64,000 nucleotides of DNA. Origin: CAVTHW01 sp963734625 (GTDB lineage Bacteria > Acidobacteriota > Terriglobia > Bryobacterales > Bryobacteraceae). The first letter of the stretch is position 1, and each line of letters begins with the position of its first letter. Positions 53,335-62,292 of this stretch are shown here, in pieces. The DNA is taken from positions 620,001 to 684,000 of the forward strand of contig CAVTHW010000003.1 in NCBI GenBank assembly GCA_963734625.1, given 5' to 3'. Under the pieces are notes generated by a model. That model searched no databases and was not told where the DNA came from. It saw only the letters and a program-made list of their open reading frames with translations. The translations under genes and the position numbers were made by a program.

Positions 53335-54063
53335 TTGGATTCGATCACCATCGTCGTGCCGGCCTACAACGAAGAGCGGCGGCTGCCGGCAACTCTCTCC
53401 GCACTGGTTTCTTACCTGGAACAGCGCCAGTGGCGCGTGGCCGAGATCCTGGTGGTGGATGATGGATCGGCCGACGGGACGGCGGCCGTTGTTGAGGACT
53501 TCGCCCGCGGCCACTCTTCCGTCCGGCTGCTGAAGAACCCCGGCAATCGAGGCAAAGGGTACTCGGTCCGCCACGGCATACGGGAGGCCAAGGGCGACTG
53601 GGTTCTGTTCACCGACGCCGACCTTTCAACTCCGATCGAGGAGTTGGACAACCTGCGGGCGGTGGCCGAACAGACCGGCGCGGACATCGCGATCGGCTCC
53701 CGCGCGCTCAACCGGTCGTTGATCAGCGTGCACCAGTCCGTCTTCCGCGAGAACGCGGGCCGCATCTTCAATCTCGTCGTGCGGCTGCTCACGGGCCTGC
53801 CTTTTCACGACACCCAGTGCGGCTTTAAGTTATTTACCGCCGCAGCGGCCCGCCAGGTCTTCCCCCGGCAGCGCCTGGAGCGTTTCGGCTTCGATGTCGA
53901 GGTGCTCTTCATCGCCCAGCGGCTGGGTTTTCGCGCAGTCGAGGTTCCGGTGCACTGGAGCCACGCGGAAGGCACTAAGGTCCGCATGTTCGGCGACAGC
54001 CTGAACATGTTCCTGGACCTGTTTCGAGTCCGCTGGAACCACTGGCGCGGGCGATACGACTAG
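53335..54063 (+). CDS. Family 2 glycosyltransferase (dolichyl-phosphate glucosyltransferase-like)
   Basis: The 242-residue product begins with TTG and reads SITIVVPAYNEERRLPATL, VVDDGSADGT, the metal-binding FTDADLSTPIEEL and the DTQCGFKLF motif characteristic of ALG5/DPG-synthase-type enzymes. It has no membrane helix. It would transfer a sugar from a nucleotide donor to a lipid phosphate or another acceptor. The TATAAT box six bases upstream suggests a leaderless mRNA. Confidence 0.87.
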   Translation: MDSITIVVPAYNEERRLPATLSALVSYLEQRQWRVAEILVVDDGSADGTAAVVEDFARGHSSVRLLKNPGNRGKGYSVRHGIREAKGDWVLFTDADLSTPIEELDNLRAVAEQTGADIAIGSRALNRSLISVHQSVFRENAGRIFNLVVRLLTGLPFHDTQCGFKLFTAAAARQVFPRQRLERFGFDVEVLFIAQRLGFRAVEVPVHWSHAEGTKVRMFGDSLNMFLDLFRVRWNHWRGRYD

Positions 54064-54074
54064 CGAGGTCTGGC

Positions 54075-55481
54075 TTATTCCAGTGCCGCCGTCACGTAGA
54101 TAAGTTGCCCGTTCCGTTCCACCAGAAGCGCGATGGGATCGCCGGAGTTCTTGGCCTTCAGCGCATCCCGCAATTCGCCGAGGGACGCAACGGGCTGGGT
54201 GTTTAGCGAGTAGATCACGTCGCCCGCCACCAGGCCCGGATTCAGCCCGGCGTATTCCGCCGGAACCGCCGCCACCGCAACGCCCGAAAGACGCCTCAGG
54301 TTCGGCAGAATGGCAGTCACCTTCTCGTCCACGGTCACCGCCAGAACCCCCAACTGGCGAACCAGCGCGGTGTCGTAGTTGGCGAGGTCCTCAAGCAGGC
54401 TGGGCTCGTTCGTCCGGTCCAGAATGGCCACCGTCACAGACATCCGCTCTTTGCCGCGCTGGATCTCCATTTTCAACTCGTCTCCGGGCGCCCGCTGGAA
54501 CACCGCTAGAATCAAGTCCCGCGCCTCCCGTATCGGCTGTCCGCCGGCGGACAGCACCACGTCTCCCGGTTCGAGTCCAGCGGCATCCGCCGCACCGTGC
54601 GGCGCCACGTCCGAAAGGATGACGCCCGATTCCCGGCCCAACCCCAGGGCCGTTCCCAGCCTCGGTGTAATTGTCTCGGGAATCACTCCGATCGCGCCGC
54701 GCCGCACCCGTCCGTCCTTGCGGAGCCGCTGATACACGTCTTTTGCCAGGTTCGCGGGAATGGCAAACCCGATCCCTTCGTTGCCGCCCGACTCCGAGAA
54801 GATAAGCGTGTTGATGCCTGCAATGCGCCCCTCGATATCCAGCAAAGGCCCTCCGCTGTTACCGGGATTGATCGGAGCGTCGGTCTGGATATAGACCATC
54901 GGACTTCCCGGCTCAAGCTGCCGGAGAGTCGCGCTCACCACGCCTTGGGTCAGGGAGTTTTGCAATCCGAGCGGGCTGCCCAGCGCCATAACTAGCTGCC
55001 CCTGCCGGAGATTGTCCGAGTTCAGGAAAGAAAGCGTCGGGAGATTCTGTCCCTCGATCTTCAAAACGGCTATATCTACCTGCCGGTCCAGTCCGATCAA
55101 TTTCGCGGGCAGCAGGTGCCCGTGCGGCTCCTGCCCGCCTGCGTCGCTCCGCAGTATCTTGACCTCGATGCGGCGGGCGCTCCGCACCACATGCGCGTTG
55201 GTGACGATATACCCGCTGGGGTCCACAACGACGCCTGACCCGGTGGCCTCCTGCTCCGAGACGAACCCCATGGGTTGCGCTGCTCCTTCTCCCACGGGCG
55301 CCAGTGTCTGCACCCGGACCTGGACCACAGCCGGGCTGGCGGACCGGGCGAGATCTTCCAGGGCCGCGCTGAAATCGGCCAGAAATTTCGAGGGTTTGGG
55401 AGACCCCGCGCCAGTCTGCGCTAGACCTGGGCCGGGCGCCAATAGCAGGAGTATCGTGCCGAGAATAGCCGTCCTGATCAT
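54075..55481 (-). CDS. Periplasmic HtrA/DegP-like serine protease with two PDZ domains
   Basis: The 468-residue product has a signal peptide (LGTILLLLAPGPGLAQ). The trypsin-like domain keeps the triad: His in IVTNAHVV, Asp in DRQVDIAVLKI and Ser in PINPGNSGGPLL. Two PDZ domains follow (RGAIGVIPETITPRLG and the AGLNPGLVAGDVIYSL region). It degrades or refolds damaged envelope proteins. No regulatory site is evident. Confidence 0.93.
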   Translation of the reverse strand: MIRTAILGTILLLLAPGPGLAQTGAGSPKPSKFLADFSAALEDLARSASPAVVQVRVQTLAPVGEGAAQPMGFVSEQEATGSGVVVDPSGYIVTNAHVVRSARRIEVKILRSDAGGQEPHGHLLPAKLIGLDRQVDIAVLKIEGQNLPTLSFLNSDNLRQGQLVMALGSPLGLQNSLTQGVVSATLRQLEPGSPMVYIQTDAPINPGNSGGPLLDIEGRIAGINTLIFSESGGNEGIGFAIPANLAKDVYQRLRKDGRVRRGAIGVIPETITPRLGTALGLGRESGVILSDVAPHGAADAAGLEPGDVVLSAGGQPIREARDLILAVFQRAPGDELKMEIQRGKERMSVTVAILDRTNEPSLLEDLANYDTALVRQLGVLAVTVDEKVTAILPNLRRLSGVAVAAVPAEYAGLNPGLVAGDVIYSLNTQPVASLGELRDALKAKNSGDPIALLVERNGQLIYVTAALE

Positions 55482-55574
55482 GTCTCTTTTATACCTCCGC
55501 GAAGCCGCTGCCAGGAACCAGCTAGGCGGGACAGGGACGGCTCGCAGTAGAATGCAAAGAGCGGTGGTGAGCGA

Positions 55575-56448
55575 ATGAAATCACTTTTCTTGATTCTTCT
55601 GGCGGCGCTTTCTTTGAGCGCGCGCGAGCCTTTGGCCCAGCGGATCGCACATACGGACCCGGCCAAGTTTCAGACCATCAAGGCGGTTCACGAGGGGCCG
55701 GGGCAATTGTCCTACTCGGTCCTGCTGGACAGCCACAGCCTGGACACCAACCTGTACTTTATGCACCGCGGCGTCATGGAGCCGAAAAGCGGGCTGGGCC
55801 ATCACTTCCACAACGGTTGCGAGGAGATGTTCATCATCTTCGATGGAGAGGCGCAGTTCACCGTGGATGGCAGAACCTCGGTGCTGAAGGGCCCGGCCGG
55901 CGCGCCCTGCCGCATGGGGCACTCCCACGCGATATACAACGCGAGCGACAAGCCGGTGCAGTGGATGAACATCAGCGTGTCCTCCCTCAAGGGCGAAAAC
56001 GACGCGTTCAATCTCGGCGACCAGCGCGTGGGCGTGCCTCTCGATCCGATCCCGGTCTTCATGAACGTGCTCTTCGACCGCGCCCTGCTTCGGCCCATTA
56101 AGGCCATGAACGGGGGCGCCGGCTCGGTGCAGTACCGGCGCACGCATCGGACCGGCGGTTTTCGAGACTCCGTGGGCCTATGTGGACCACCTGGTGCTCC
56201 CGCCGGGAAGCTCCGTCGGCCAGCAGGTGCATCGCGGCGTCGCGGAGGTCTACTACGTGATGAGCGGCTCGGGAACGGTGACGGTTTCCTTCACCGGACA
56301 GGCTGCCGAGAAGGCTCCCATCGGCGCGGGCGACGCCGTTCCGATTCAGCTCAACGATGTGCACGCCTTCCAGAACACGGGCAGCCAGCCGTTGGAGATG
56401 CTGATCGTGGGCGTGGCCAGGGAAAAGAATAAAGAGATCGGACAGTAA
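55575..56448 (+). CDS. Secreted bicupin protein (one frameshift)
   Basis: A signal peptide (LFLILLAALSLSAREP) precedes a first cupin domain with metal ligands in HHFHNGCEEMFIIFDGEAQF. A frame change near 56140 leads into FETPWAYVDHLVLPPGSSVG and a second cupin (HRGVAEVYYVMSGSGTVTV, ending LEMLIVGVAREKNKEIG). Rejoined length is about 290 residues. Bicupins include oxygenases, decarboxylases and sugar isomerases; the exact reaction cannot be told. It stands alone after the HtrA gene, which is divergent. Confidence 0.8.
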
Positions 56449-56475
56449 GATCCGCCTGCCTCAGGACACGAGATA

Positions 56476-57183
56476 GTGAAATCGAAGGTATGGGTGGCGC
56501 TGGCCGTGGCGATCTTGGGCCTGGCCGGGGTCTGGTTTGTGGCCAGAAGGCATTACAGGGCCGCCGGCCAGGCCACCGCGGATCAAGAGATTCAAGACGC
56601 CTCCGCTAGCCGCCCGAGCCCGGCCGGTTCAGTCATCGCCAGAAAGGAAAAGCCCGCAACTCCGGCCCCGGAGACCTCGGAGTCGGAGAATGTGGCGCCG
56701 GCCGAGCCCAGGGCGGAAACGGCGACGTCTGTGATGGCGCCGCGGAGCGAGTCCAAGCTCACGGCGGACGTCAGGGTGCAAGTGAGGACCTCGCCTCCGG
56801 GGGCCAGCGTGGTGTTCGACGGCAACCAGGCGCGGACCTGCCAGACGCCGTGCTCAGTGACGCTCTCGCCAGGAAGGCATACGGCCTCAGCGACGTTTCC
56901 AGGTTACCGGCCGGCGATGCGGATCTTCCAGCTACCCGACGAAGGCAACCTGTTCGTGTATATGTCGAAAATGACGGGGGAGGTGCAGATCATCACCGAC
57001 CCTCCGGGCGCATCCATCCTGATTGACGGACAAACCCGCGCCGAGACCACGCCTGCGACCCTGTCGCTCGCAGCCGGCAAATGCACGGTGACCGTCGCCA
57101 AGGATGGTTATCGGCAGAACGAGCAGGAGATCGAAGTCAAGGACAGCGCCTTCATGCGGCTGACCTTGAGCCTGGGGAAGTAG
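56476..57183 (+). CDS. Membrane-anchored PEGA-domain protein
   Basis: The start is GTG 56476. One N-terminal helix (VWVALAVAILGLAGVWFVA) is followed by a Pro/Glu/Ala-rich linker to about residue 95. Two PEGA repeats follow: VQVRTSPPGASVVFDGNQ with the GRHTASATFPGYRP end, then VQIITDPPGASILIDGQT with AAGKCTVTVAKDGYRQ. PEGA domains are surface beta modules thought to bind cell-wall polymers or substrates. It ends 29 bases before the convergent lepB stop, the two separated by a perfect hairpin. Confidence 0.82.
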   Translation: MKSKVWVALAVAILGLAGVWFVARRHYRAAGQATADQEIQDASASRPSPAGSVIARKEKPATPAPETSESENVAPAEPRAETATSVMAPRSESKLTADVRVQVRTSPPGASVVFDGNQARTCQTPCSVTLSPGRHTASATFPGYRPAMRIFQLPDEGNLFVYMSKMTGEVQIITDPPGASILIDGQTRAETTPATLSLAAGKCTVTVAKDGYRQNEQEIEVKDSAFMRLTLSLGK

Positions 57184-57208
57184 GGGCTTGCCGGCGGCAA
57201 GCCCCTAC
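57180..57208. terminator. Perfect palindromic hairpin between convergent genes
   Basis: A perfect 13-bp stem (GTAGGGGCTTGCC / GGCAAGCCCCTAC, loop GGC) spans the stop codon of the PEGA gene and sits just before the lepB end. It can act as a bidirectional terminator and may belong to the same dispersed palindrome family as 3015-3035. Confidence 0.6.
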
Positions 57209-57212
57209 AACT

Positions 57213-57761
57213 CTATTGCACCGTGCGCAACGTGCGGCTCCAGCGGGTCCTGCCCGTCTCATCCACGGACCAGTACAGGAAGAGCGGCTTGCCGGTGAAG
57301 TTCTCCGCCGGAACGCAGCCGAAGTTCCGGCTATCCAGCGAGTTGTCGCGGTCGTCACCCAGGACGTAGTAGGCGTTGGGCGGAACCACAGTCTCCGTGT
57401 CTTCCGCGGAGGGGTTGTGGCGGCTCGTATCGTACAGTGCGTTCGGCTCTGCTAGCATCTGCCCGTTCCGGTACACTGCGCCGGCGGCGATGCGGATGCG
57501 ATCGCCGGGAAGCCCGATGATCCGCTTGACGAACACTCCGCGAAAACTGCCCTCAGTGGCCGGCGAGCGGAACCAGGCGATGTCCCCGCGCCTTAAGGCG
57601 CCCGGTGTCCTGGTGACGAGCAAATGGTCGCCTGCAAGCAGCGTCGGCCGCATTGAATTCGTCGGAACCATGTACGGCTTGGCTATCAGCAGGAGCAGGG
57701 CGAGACTGGCTACAGAAATCAGTGCCACAAGAATCAGCGCCTTCAACCAGCGCAATCGCAC
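57213..57761 (-). CDS. lepB: Signal peptidase I
   Basis: The 182-residue product has an N-terminal anchor helix (KALILVALISVASLALLLLI), the nucleophile Ser in VPTNSMRPTL, the general-base Lys in VKRIIGLPGDRI, and the C-terminal GDDRDNSLDSRNFG box. It removes signal peptides at the periplasmic face. The GTG at 57761 is chosen because AAGGAGG lies upstream of it and the helix begins just after; longer starts (TTG 57833) add a charged stretch not seen in the family. It is divergent from the toxin-antitoxin pair. Confidence 0.9.
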   Translation of the reverse strand: MRLRWLKALILVALISVASLALLLLIAKPYMVPTNSMRPTLLAGDHLLVTRTPGALRRGDIAWFRSPATEGSFRGVFVKRIIGLPGDRIRIAAGAVYRNGQMLAEPNALYDTSRHNPSAEDTETVVPPNAYYVLGDDRDNSLDSRNFGCVPAENFTGKPLFLYWSVDETGRTRWSRTLRTVQ

Positions 57762-57860
57762 GATTTCCTCCTTAGCCAGCAACTCCGATTTCGCCTCCTG
57801 GCCGCCTTCGATTGTACATCCAAACACCTCCAACGGAACTTGCCATCCGCAAACCCTGTT

Positions 57861-57881
57861 AGACTAGTCTCAGACTAGTTC
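57861..57881 (+). promoter_or_regulatory. Operator-like repeats upstream of the antitoxin gene
   Basis: The palindrome AGACTAGTCT (57861-57870) is followed, 11 bases on, by a second AGACTAGT (57872-57879). Tandem palindromic half-sites one helical turn apart just before an antitoxin gene are typical of autorepression by a toxin-antitoxin complex. Confidence 0.55.
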
Positions 57882-57895
57882 GAACGGAGTTGAGT

Positions 57896-58138
57896 ATGCA
57901 AACGGTCGGTTCCTACGAGGCCAAGACGCATCTACCCAGCTTGCTTGACCGCGTTTCCAAGGGAGAGCGGATCACTATCACCAAGCACGGGCAGCCGGTC
58001 GCCGTGCTGGTTCCCGCAAATTCCGCCAAAGGGCGCGCTGCCACGGCAGTGATTGAGGAGCTCAAGCTGCTCCGCAAAGGCAGGAAGCTTCGCGACGTCT
58101 CTATCCGAGAGTTGATCGAGGAGGGCCGCCGGCATTGA
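57896..58138 (+). CDS. Phd/YefM-type antitoxin
   Basis: The 80-residue product has the Phd/YefM start QTVGSYEAKTHLPSLLDRVS, then GERITITKHGQPVAVLVP, and a charged helical tail that would wrap the toxin. A GGAG site precedes ATG 57896; the TTG at 57890 is disfavoured. The N-terminal half binds DNA, so the protein should repress its own promoter at the AGACTAGT repeats. The toxin gene overlaps its stop. Confidence 0.88.
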   Translation: MQTVGSYEAKTHLPSLLDRVSKGERITITKHGQPVAVLVPANSAKGRAATAVIEELKLLRKGRKLRDVSIRELIEEGRRH

Positions 58139-58551
58139 CTCGGTTTGTGCTGGACGCCTCCACCACGCTGGCCTGGTGCTTCGAGGACGAACACTCCATT
58201 AGCGCCGATAAAATCCTGGACCTCATGGCAGTTTCCGAGGCTCTCGTGCCCACGATCTGGCCGCTGGAAGTCGCCAACGCCCTGCTGACCGGCGAACGGC
58301 GCAAAAGGATCACCGAATCTGAGGTCTCTCACCGCTTGAGCCTGCTGGCGGAACTGAATATCCGCGTTGACGAGGCGGGCGCGTCTGCCGGCGTGAACGA
58401 ACTGGTCGCCCTGGCAAGATCCGTGAAGTTGTCCGCCTACGATGCCGCCTACCTCTGGCTGGCAATGCGGGAGGGCCTTCCGCTTGCGACCTTGGATAGC
58501 GCCCTGCGGCAGGCCGCCCGGCGGGTCGGAGTCCGGCTATTGGCCTTCTGA
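58135..58551 (+). CDS. vapC: PIN-domain ribonuclease toxin (VapC family)
   Basis: The 138-residue product has the PIN acidic residues in place: Asp in FVLDAST, Glu in PLEVANAL, Asp in SAYDAAYLWLA and Asp in ATLDSAL. Such toxins cut tRNA or rRNA until neutralised by the antitoxin encoded just upstream. The TTG start overlaps the antitoxin's TGA, the usual coupled arrangement. Its 3' end overlaps the convergent hemD by 15 bases. Confidence 0.9.
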   Translation: MTRFVLDASTTLAWCFEDEHSISADKILDLMAVSEALVPTIWPLEVANALLTGERRKRITESEVSHRLSLLAELNIRVDEAGASAGVNELVALARSVKLSAYDAAYLWLAMREGLPLATLDSALRQAARRVGVRLLAF

Positions 58552-59319
58552 CGCGGCCCGCGCCATCGCCTCCACCAGCCCGCCGATGGTGTAAGGGGAA
58601 GCTTCCACCGCCACCTCTATCCCGTGCTTGCGAATCGTCGCCGAGGTCACCGGACCGATCGAGGCCACCCGCACTCCATCCAGGATTGCCGCTCCGGCCG
58701 CCTGCACGAAATTGGTCGCGGTCGAAGAGCTGGTGAAGGTAATCCAGTCGGGCCTTCGTCCGGTGAAGAAGATCTCTCGCACTCGCTCGGCGGTGTCTTT
58801 CGGAACCACCGTCCGATAGGCTTCGACCACATCGACGCGCGCCCCGCGCTTGGCCAGTTCCGCGGGCACCAGGTCGCGCGCGACAGCCGCCCGCGGCAGC
58901 AGTATCCGCTTGCCGGCCAGGTCGTGCTGCGCGAACGCGGCGACCAGGCTCTCGGCGACGTACTCGTCGGGCACCAGATCGACCTTCAGTCCAACTCCCT
59001 CAACTGCCTTCCTGGTAGCCGGCCCGATGGCGCAGACCAGCCCCCGGAAGGAGCCGAGGTCGCGCCCGCGCAGGTCCAGGCGCTCCATAAAGAACCGGAC
59101 ACCGTTGGCGCTGGTGAAGATCAGCCAATCGTAGGTAGAGAGAACGGTGAGCGCCGCGTCCAGCGCGCGGTAATCTTCGGCCGGCCGGATCTCGATGGTC
59201 GGGAACTCGATCACTTCGGCCCCCAGGGCCTCCAGTCTGGAGATCAGGTCGCCGGCCTGATCCCGCGCCCGCGTGATCACCACCCTGGCCCCCTCCAAGG
59301 GCCGGCTAGCCGCCGCCAT
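58537..59319 (-). CDS. hemD: Uroporphyrinogen-III synthase
   Basis: The 260-residue two-lobed protein has VVITRARDQAGDLISRLEAL, DWLIFTSANGVRFFMERL, CAIGPATRKAVEGVGLK and ITFTSSSTATNFVQAAG, all typical of HemD, a family with weak sequence conservation. It closes hydroxymethylbilane into uroporphyrinogen III. It overlaps the end of hemC by 14 bases and is the last gene of the ccsA-like/hemA/hemC/hemD operon. Confidence 0.9.
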   Translation of the reverse strand: MAAASRPLEGARVVITRARDQAGDLISRLEALGAEVIEFPTIEIRPAEDYRALDAALTVLSTYDWLIFTSANGVRFFMERLDLRGRDLGSFRGLVCAIGPATRKAVEGVGLKVDLVPDEYVAESLVAAFAQHDLAGKRILLPRAAVARDLVPAELAKRGARVDVVEAYRTVVPKDTAERVREIFFTGRRPDWITFTSSSTATNFVQAAGAAILDGVRVASIGPVTSATIRKHGIEVAVEASPYTIGGLVEAMARAASEGQ

Positions 59320-60212
59320 AGACGGCCTCCAGGATCTCCTGCGCGCCCGCTTCCAGAAGCGTCTCCCCCAAGCGGCTGCCCAGCGCTTCGGCCTCGCCCG
59401 CGTCGCCCGAGATACTTTGCCGGATCAGCCGGCGGCCATCCGGCGTGCAAACGACCGCGGTCAATTGCAGCCGCCCGGCCTGGATGGTGGCGTGGGCGCC
59501 AATCGGCACCTGGCAGCCTCCGCCCAGCGCGCGCAGCAAAGCGCGCTCAGCGGTAACGGCGGTACGCGTCTCCCCATGGTCGAGGCGGCGGCAGATCTCC
59601 TCCGCGGCCCCGCCATCGGCGCGCGTCTCAATCGCCAGCGCTCCCTGCCCCACCGCCGGGCACATCGTCTCGACTGGACAAAATCTCCGCGATCCGGCCT
59701 TCCCATCCCATCCGCTTCAACCCGGCCGAGGCGAGCACGATGGCGCGGTAGCGGCCCTCGTCGAGTTTGCGCAAGCGGGTGTCCAGATTCCCCCGGACCG
59801 GCTCCACTTCAAGTTCCGGCCGCAGCGCCCGAAGCTGCGCCGCGCGCCGCAGTGAACTGGTCCCAACCTTGTCCCCCGCGGCAAGCTCCGCCAGCTTGCA
59901 CCCGATCAACGCGTCGCGGGGATCTTCGCGTTCGGGAATCGCGGCTACCGCCAGACCCGCGGGCAGCTCCGTCGGCAAATCCTTCATGCTGTGAACGGCC
60001 AGATCGATGTCGCCGCGCGCCAGGGCCTCCTCGATTTCCTTCGTAAACAGACCCTTGCCGCCGACGTTGGCCAGGGGCACGTCGGTGATCTTGTCGCCGG
60101 TAGTCTTAATGACTTCGATGCGGCAGGCCTCGCCCAACTCCTCCAGCCGATTCTTAATCCAGCGCGCCTGCCAGAGAGCGAGTTGGGAGCCGCGCGATCC
60201 TATAGTGAGCAT
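59306..60212 (-). CDS. hemC: Hydroxymethylbilane synthase (one frameshift)
   Basis: The N-terminal two-thirds contain TIGSRGSQLALWQARWIK, HSMKDLPTELPAGL and GTSSLRRAAQL. After RIAEILSSRD the frame changes near 59655 and continues MCPAVGQGALAIE through the dipyrromethane cofactor Cys in ALGGGCQVPIGAHA. Rejoined length is about 301 residues, normal for HemC. Because the enzyme is needed for all tetrapyrroles, a sequencing error is more likely than true inactivation. The ATG overlaps the hemA stop as TAATG. Confidence 0.92.
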
Positions 60213-61477
60213 TATTCTTCCAGCCGGAAGACCTTGCGGATCAGCTCAACGGTCTCGATCCCGTCGGCCTGGCCGGCGCGTTTGCGCAATTCGGATATGG
60301 GGGCGTGAGCGATCTTGGCCATGATCCCCCGGGTCAGCGCCTCGACGGCCTGTTCCTGGGCGGGGGTCAGCGGCCCGAGCCGGCCGCGCGCCTTTTCCAT
60401 TTCGTCCTGGCGCAACTGTTCGAGTTGCTCCTGAAGCCGGACGATGGTCGGCGTCACTTCCCTGGCTTTCAGCCGCGAGACCATCCGGTCGACTTCCTCG
60501 CCGATGATCTCCTCGGCCTGCTCGGCCTGCTTCAGCCGGCCCTGCCGGTTGGCGTCAACCACCTTTTGGAGGTCGTCGATGTCATACAGGAAGACGCCCT
60601 CCAGATCATTCACGGCCGGTTCGACGTTGCGCGGCACGGCAATGTCGATGACGAACATCGGCCGGTTCTTGCGGGCCTCGACGACGCGCCGCATTTCTTC
60701 CTTGGTCAGGATGTAGTGGGGAGCCCCGCTGGAGGCGATCACTATGTCGATTTCCGGCAGCTTGGCGATGAAGCGGTTGTATTCCACCACCGAACCGCGA
60801 AATGCCTGCGCCATTTCCACCGCCCGGTCGTGGGTGCGGTTGGTGACGAAGATCTGGTCGGCGCCGGCGCGGTGCAAGTAGCCGGCCGCCAGTTCCGACA
60901 TCTTTCCCGCGCCGACGACCAGCACTCTGCGGCCCGCCAGCGAGCCAAAAATCTCCCGCGCCAGTTCGACCGCCACGAAGCTGACCGAAACGGCGCTCTT
61001 GCCGATGTCCGTCTCCGAGCGCACGCGCTTGGCGACGCTGAAGGCGCGCGTCAAAATGGTTTCCAGAAAACCGCCGGCCGCGCCGTGCGCCTTGGCCAGG
61101 GCAAAGGCCGCCTTCATCTGGCCCAGGATCTGCGTCTCGCCGACCACCATGGAATCCAGGCTCGCGGCCACCCGGAAGATGTGGCGAATCGCCTCGCAAT
61201 CCTCGTAATAATACAGATGCGGTTCGACGGACGCGGCCTCCACCTGCCGGGAGCGGCACAGAAAGTTCAGCACCGCGGCCCGGGAGTCGCGCTCGTCTTC
61301 GGCGGCTACGGCGACTTCCACCCGGTTGCAGGTGGAAAGGATCATCGCCTCGTAGCACCCGCTCGCCGACTTCAACTCTCGAAAAGCGTCAGGGAGGCTG
61401 CTTTCGTCGAAGGCCAGGCGTTCCCGCACCTCCACCGGCGCGGTCTTGTGATTCAAGCCTGTGACCGCTAGTTTCAT
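60212..61477 (-). CDS. hemA: Glutamyl-tRNA reductase
   Basis: The 421-residue product has GLNHKTAPVEVRERLAF, the catalytic Cys in LSTCNRVEVAV, VVGETQILGQ, the NADPH-binding VLVVGAGKMSELAAGYL and the DIAVPRNVEPAV signature. It reduces glutamyl-tRNA to glutamate-1-semialdehyde, the first step of C5-route tetrapyrrole synthesis. The ATG 61477 overlaps the stop of the ccsA-like gene (ATGA). The frame extends upstream through that gene but without meaning. Confidence 0.95.
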   Translation of the reverse strand: MKLAVTGLNHKTAPVEVRERLAFDESSLPDAFRELKSASGCYEAMILSTCNRVEVAVAAEDERDSRAAVLNFLCRSRQVEAASVEPHLYYYEDCEAIRHIFRVAASLDSMVVGETQILGQMKAAFALAKAHGAAGGFLETILTRAFSVAKRVRSETDIGKSAVSVSFVAVELAREIFGSLAGRRVLVVGAGKMSELAAGYLHRAGADQIFVTNRTHDRAVEMAQAFRGSVVEYNRFIAKLPEIDIVIASSGAPHYILTKEEMRRVVEARKNRPMFVIDIAVPRNVEPAVNDLEGVFLYDIDDLQKVVDANRQGRLKQAEQAEEIIGEEVDRMVSRLKAREVTPTIVRLQEQLEQLRQDEMEKARGRLGPLTPAQEQAVEALTRGIMAKIAHAPISELRKRAGQADGIETVELIRKVFRLEE

Positions 61478-62292
61478 TTCAGGAATATGCCGCGCAGTCC
61501 GGTGTGAGCGGCCCAGGTCAGGGCCGAGGCGCCCACCACCACAATCGCCATATAGGCTGCCTTGCGCCCGCGCCAGCCCGCCTCCACCCGCAGGAATACC
61601 ATGGCCAGATAGAAGCCCCAGGTCAGCAGCGAAACGACGATCCTCGGCTGCTTGATCCACTTGGTGCCGGATTCCACGAAAGCCCAGGCGCTGCCCGCAA
61701 TTACCGCCAGCGTGATCAGCACGAAGGCGATGGCCATGGACCATGAGATCAGCTCGTCCAGCGTGGCCAGCGCAGGTAGCTTGTCGGAGAGCACCATCGG
61801 CCCCTTGTGCTTGAGATGCCGCTCCTGAACCAGGTAGATTACCGACGACGCGGCCATTACCAGCAACGCCGAGTAGCCCAGCAGGATCAGGGCGACGTGC
61901 ACCACCAGCCAGGCGTCGCGCAGGTTGGGATTGCTCCAGGCGCCGACCGGCGTCCGCAACGTGCTCAAAAAGGTCAGCAGAAACACTAGAGGGAAGAGAA
62001 ACACCCCCAGCGTCTCGATTCGGTACCGCCAATACACCAATAGGAACACCGCGGCTATCAAAAAGGCGCACATCGAGGCGGATTGGTAGAAGTTGTTCAG
62101 GGGGAAGCTGCCCAGCCCGACCATCTCCTCCACGATCGCCACCATGTGGATCACGGCGCCTACCGCGAAAAGGCCCAGCGCCGGACGGAACAACCTGCGT
62201 CGGCTCCTCAAGACGGTCAGAATTGCGTTAAACAGGCCCAGAGAGTACAAAACGGCGGCCACTCGCGTCCAAATGGCACTCATCTCCGGCAT
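61474..62292 (-). CDS. CcsA/HemX-type cytochrome c assembly membrane protein
   Basis: The protein has about 272 residues with eight or so membrane helices. The family segments are FPLNNFYQSASMCAFLIA and WLVVHVALILLGYSALLVMA; conserved His residues occur in the third helix (VIHMVAIVEE) and in WLVVHV. The missing tryptophan-rich WWD stretch points to HemX, an inner-membrane protein often encoded before hemA, instead of full CcsA. ATG 62292 is preferred, with GGGGGAG ten bases upstream; ATG 62283 is an alternative. It is the first gene of the tetrapyrrole operon. Confidence 0.82.
   Translation of the reverse strand: MPEMSAIWTRVAAVLYSLGLFNAILTVLRSRRRLFRPALGLFAVGAVIHMVAIVEEMVGLGSFPLNNFYQSASMCAFLIAAVFLLVYWRYRIETLGVFLFPLVFLLTFLSTLRTPVGAWSNPNLRDAWLVVHVALILLGYSALLVMAASSVIYLVQERHLKHKGPMVLSDKLPALATLDELISWSMAIAFVLITLAVIAGSAWAFVESGTKWIKQPRIVVSLLTWGFYLAMVFLRVEAGWRGRKAAYMAIVVVGASALTWAAHTGLRGIFLK

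Noticed and set aside
60212..62071. A 619-residue HemA with an N-terminal extension
   Set aside because: The extension is out-of-frame reading of the ccsA/hemX-like gene; HemA begins at 61477.
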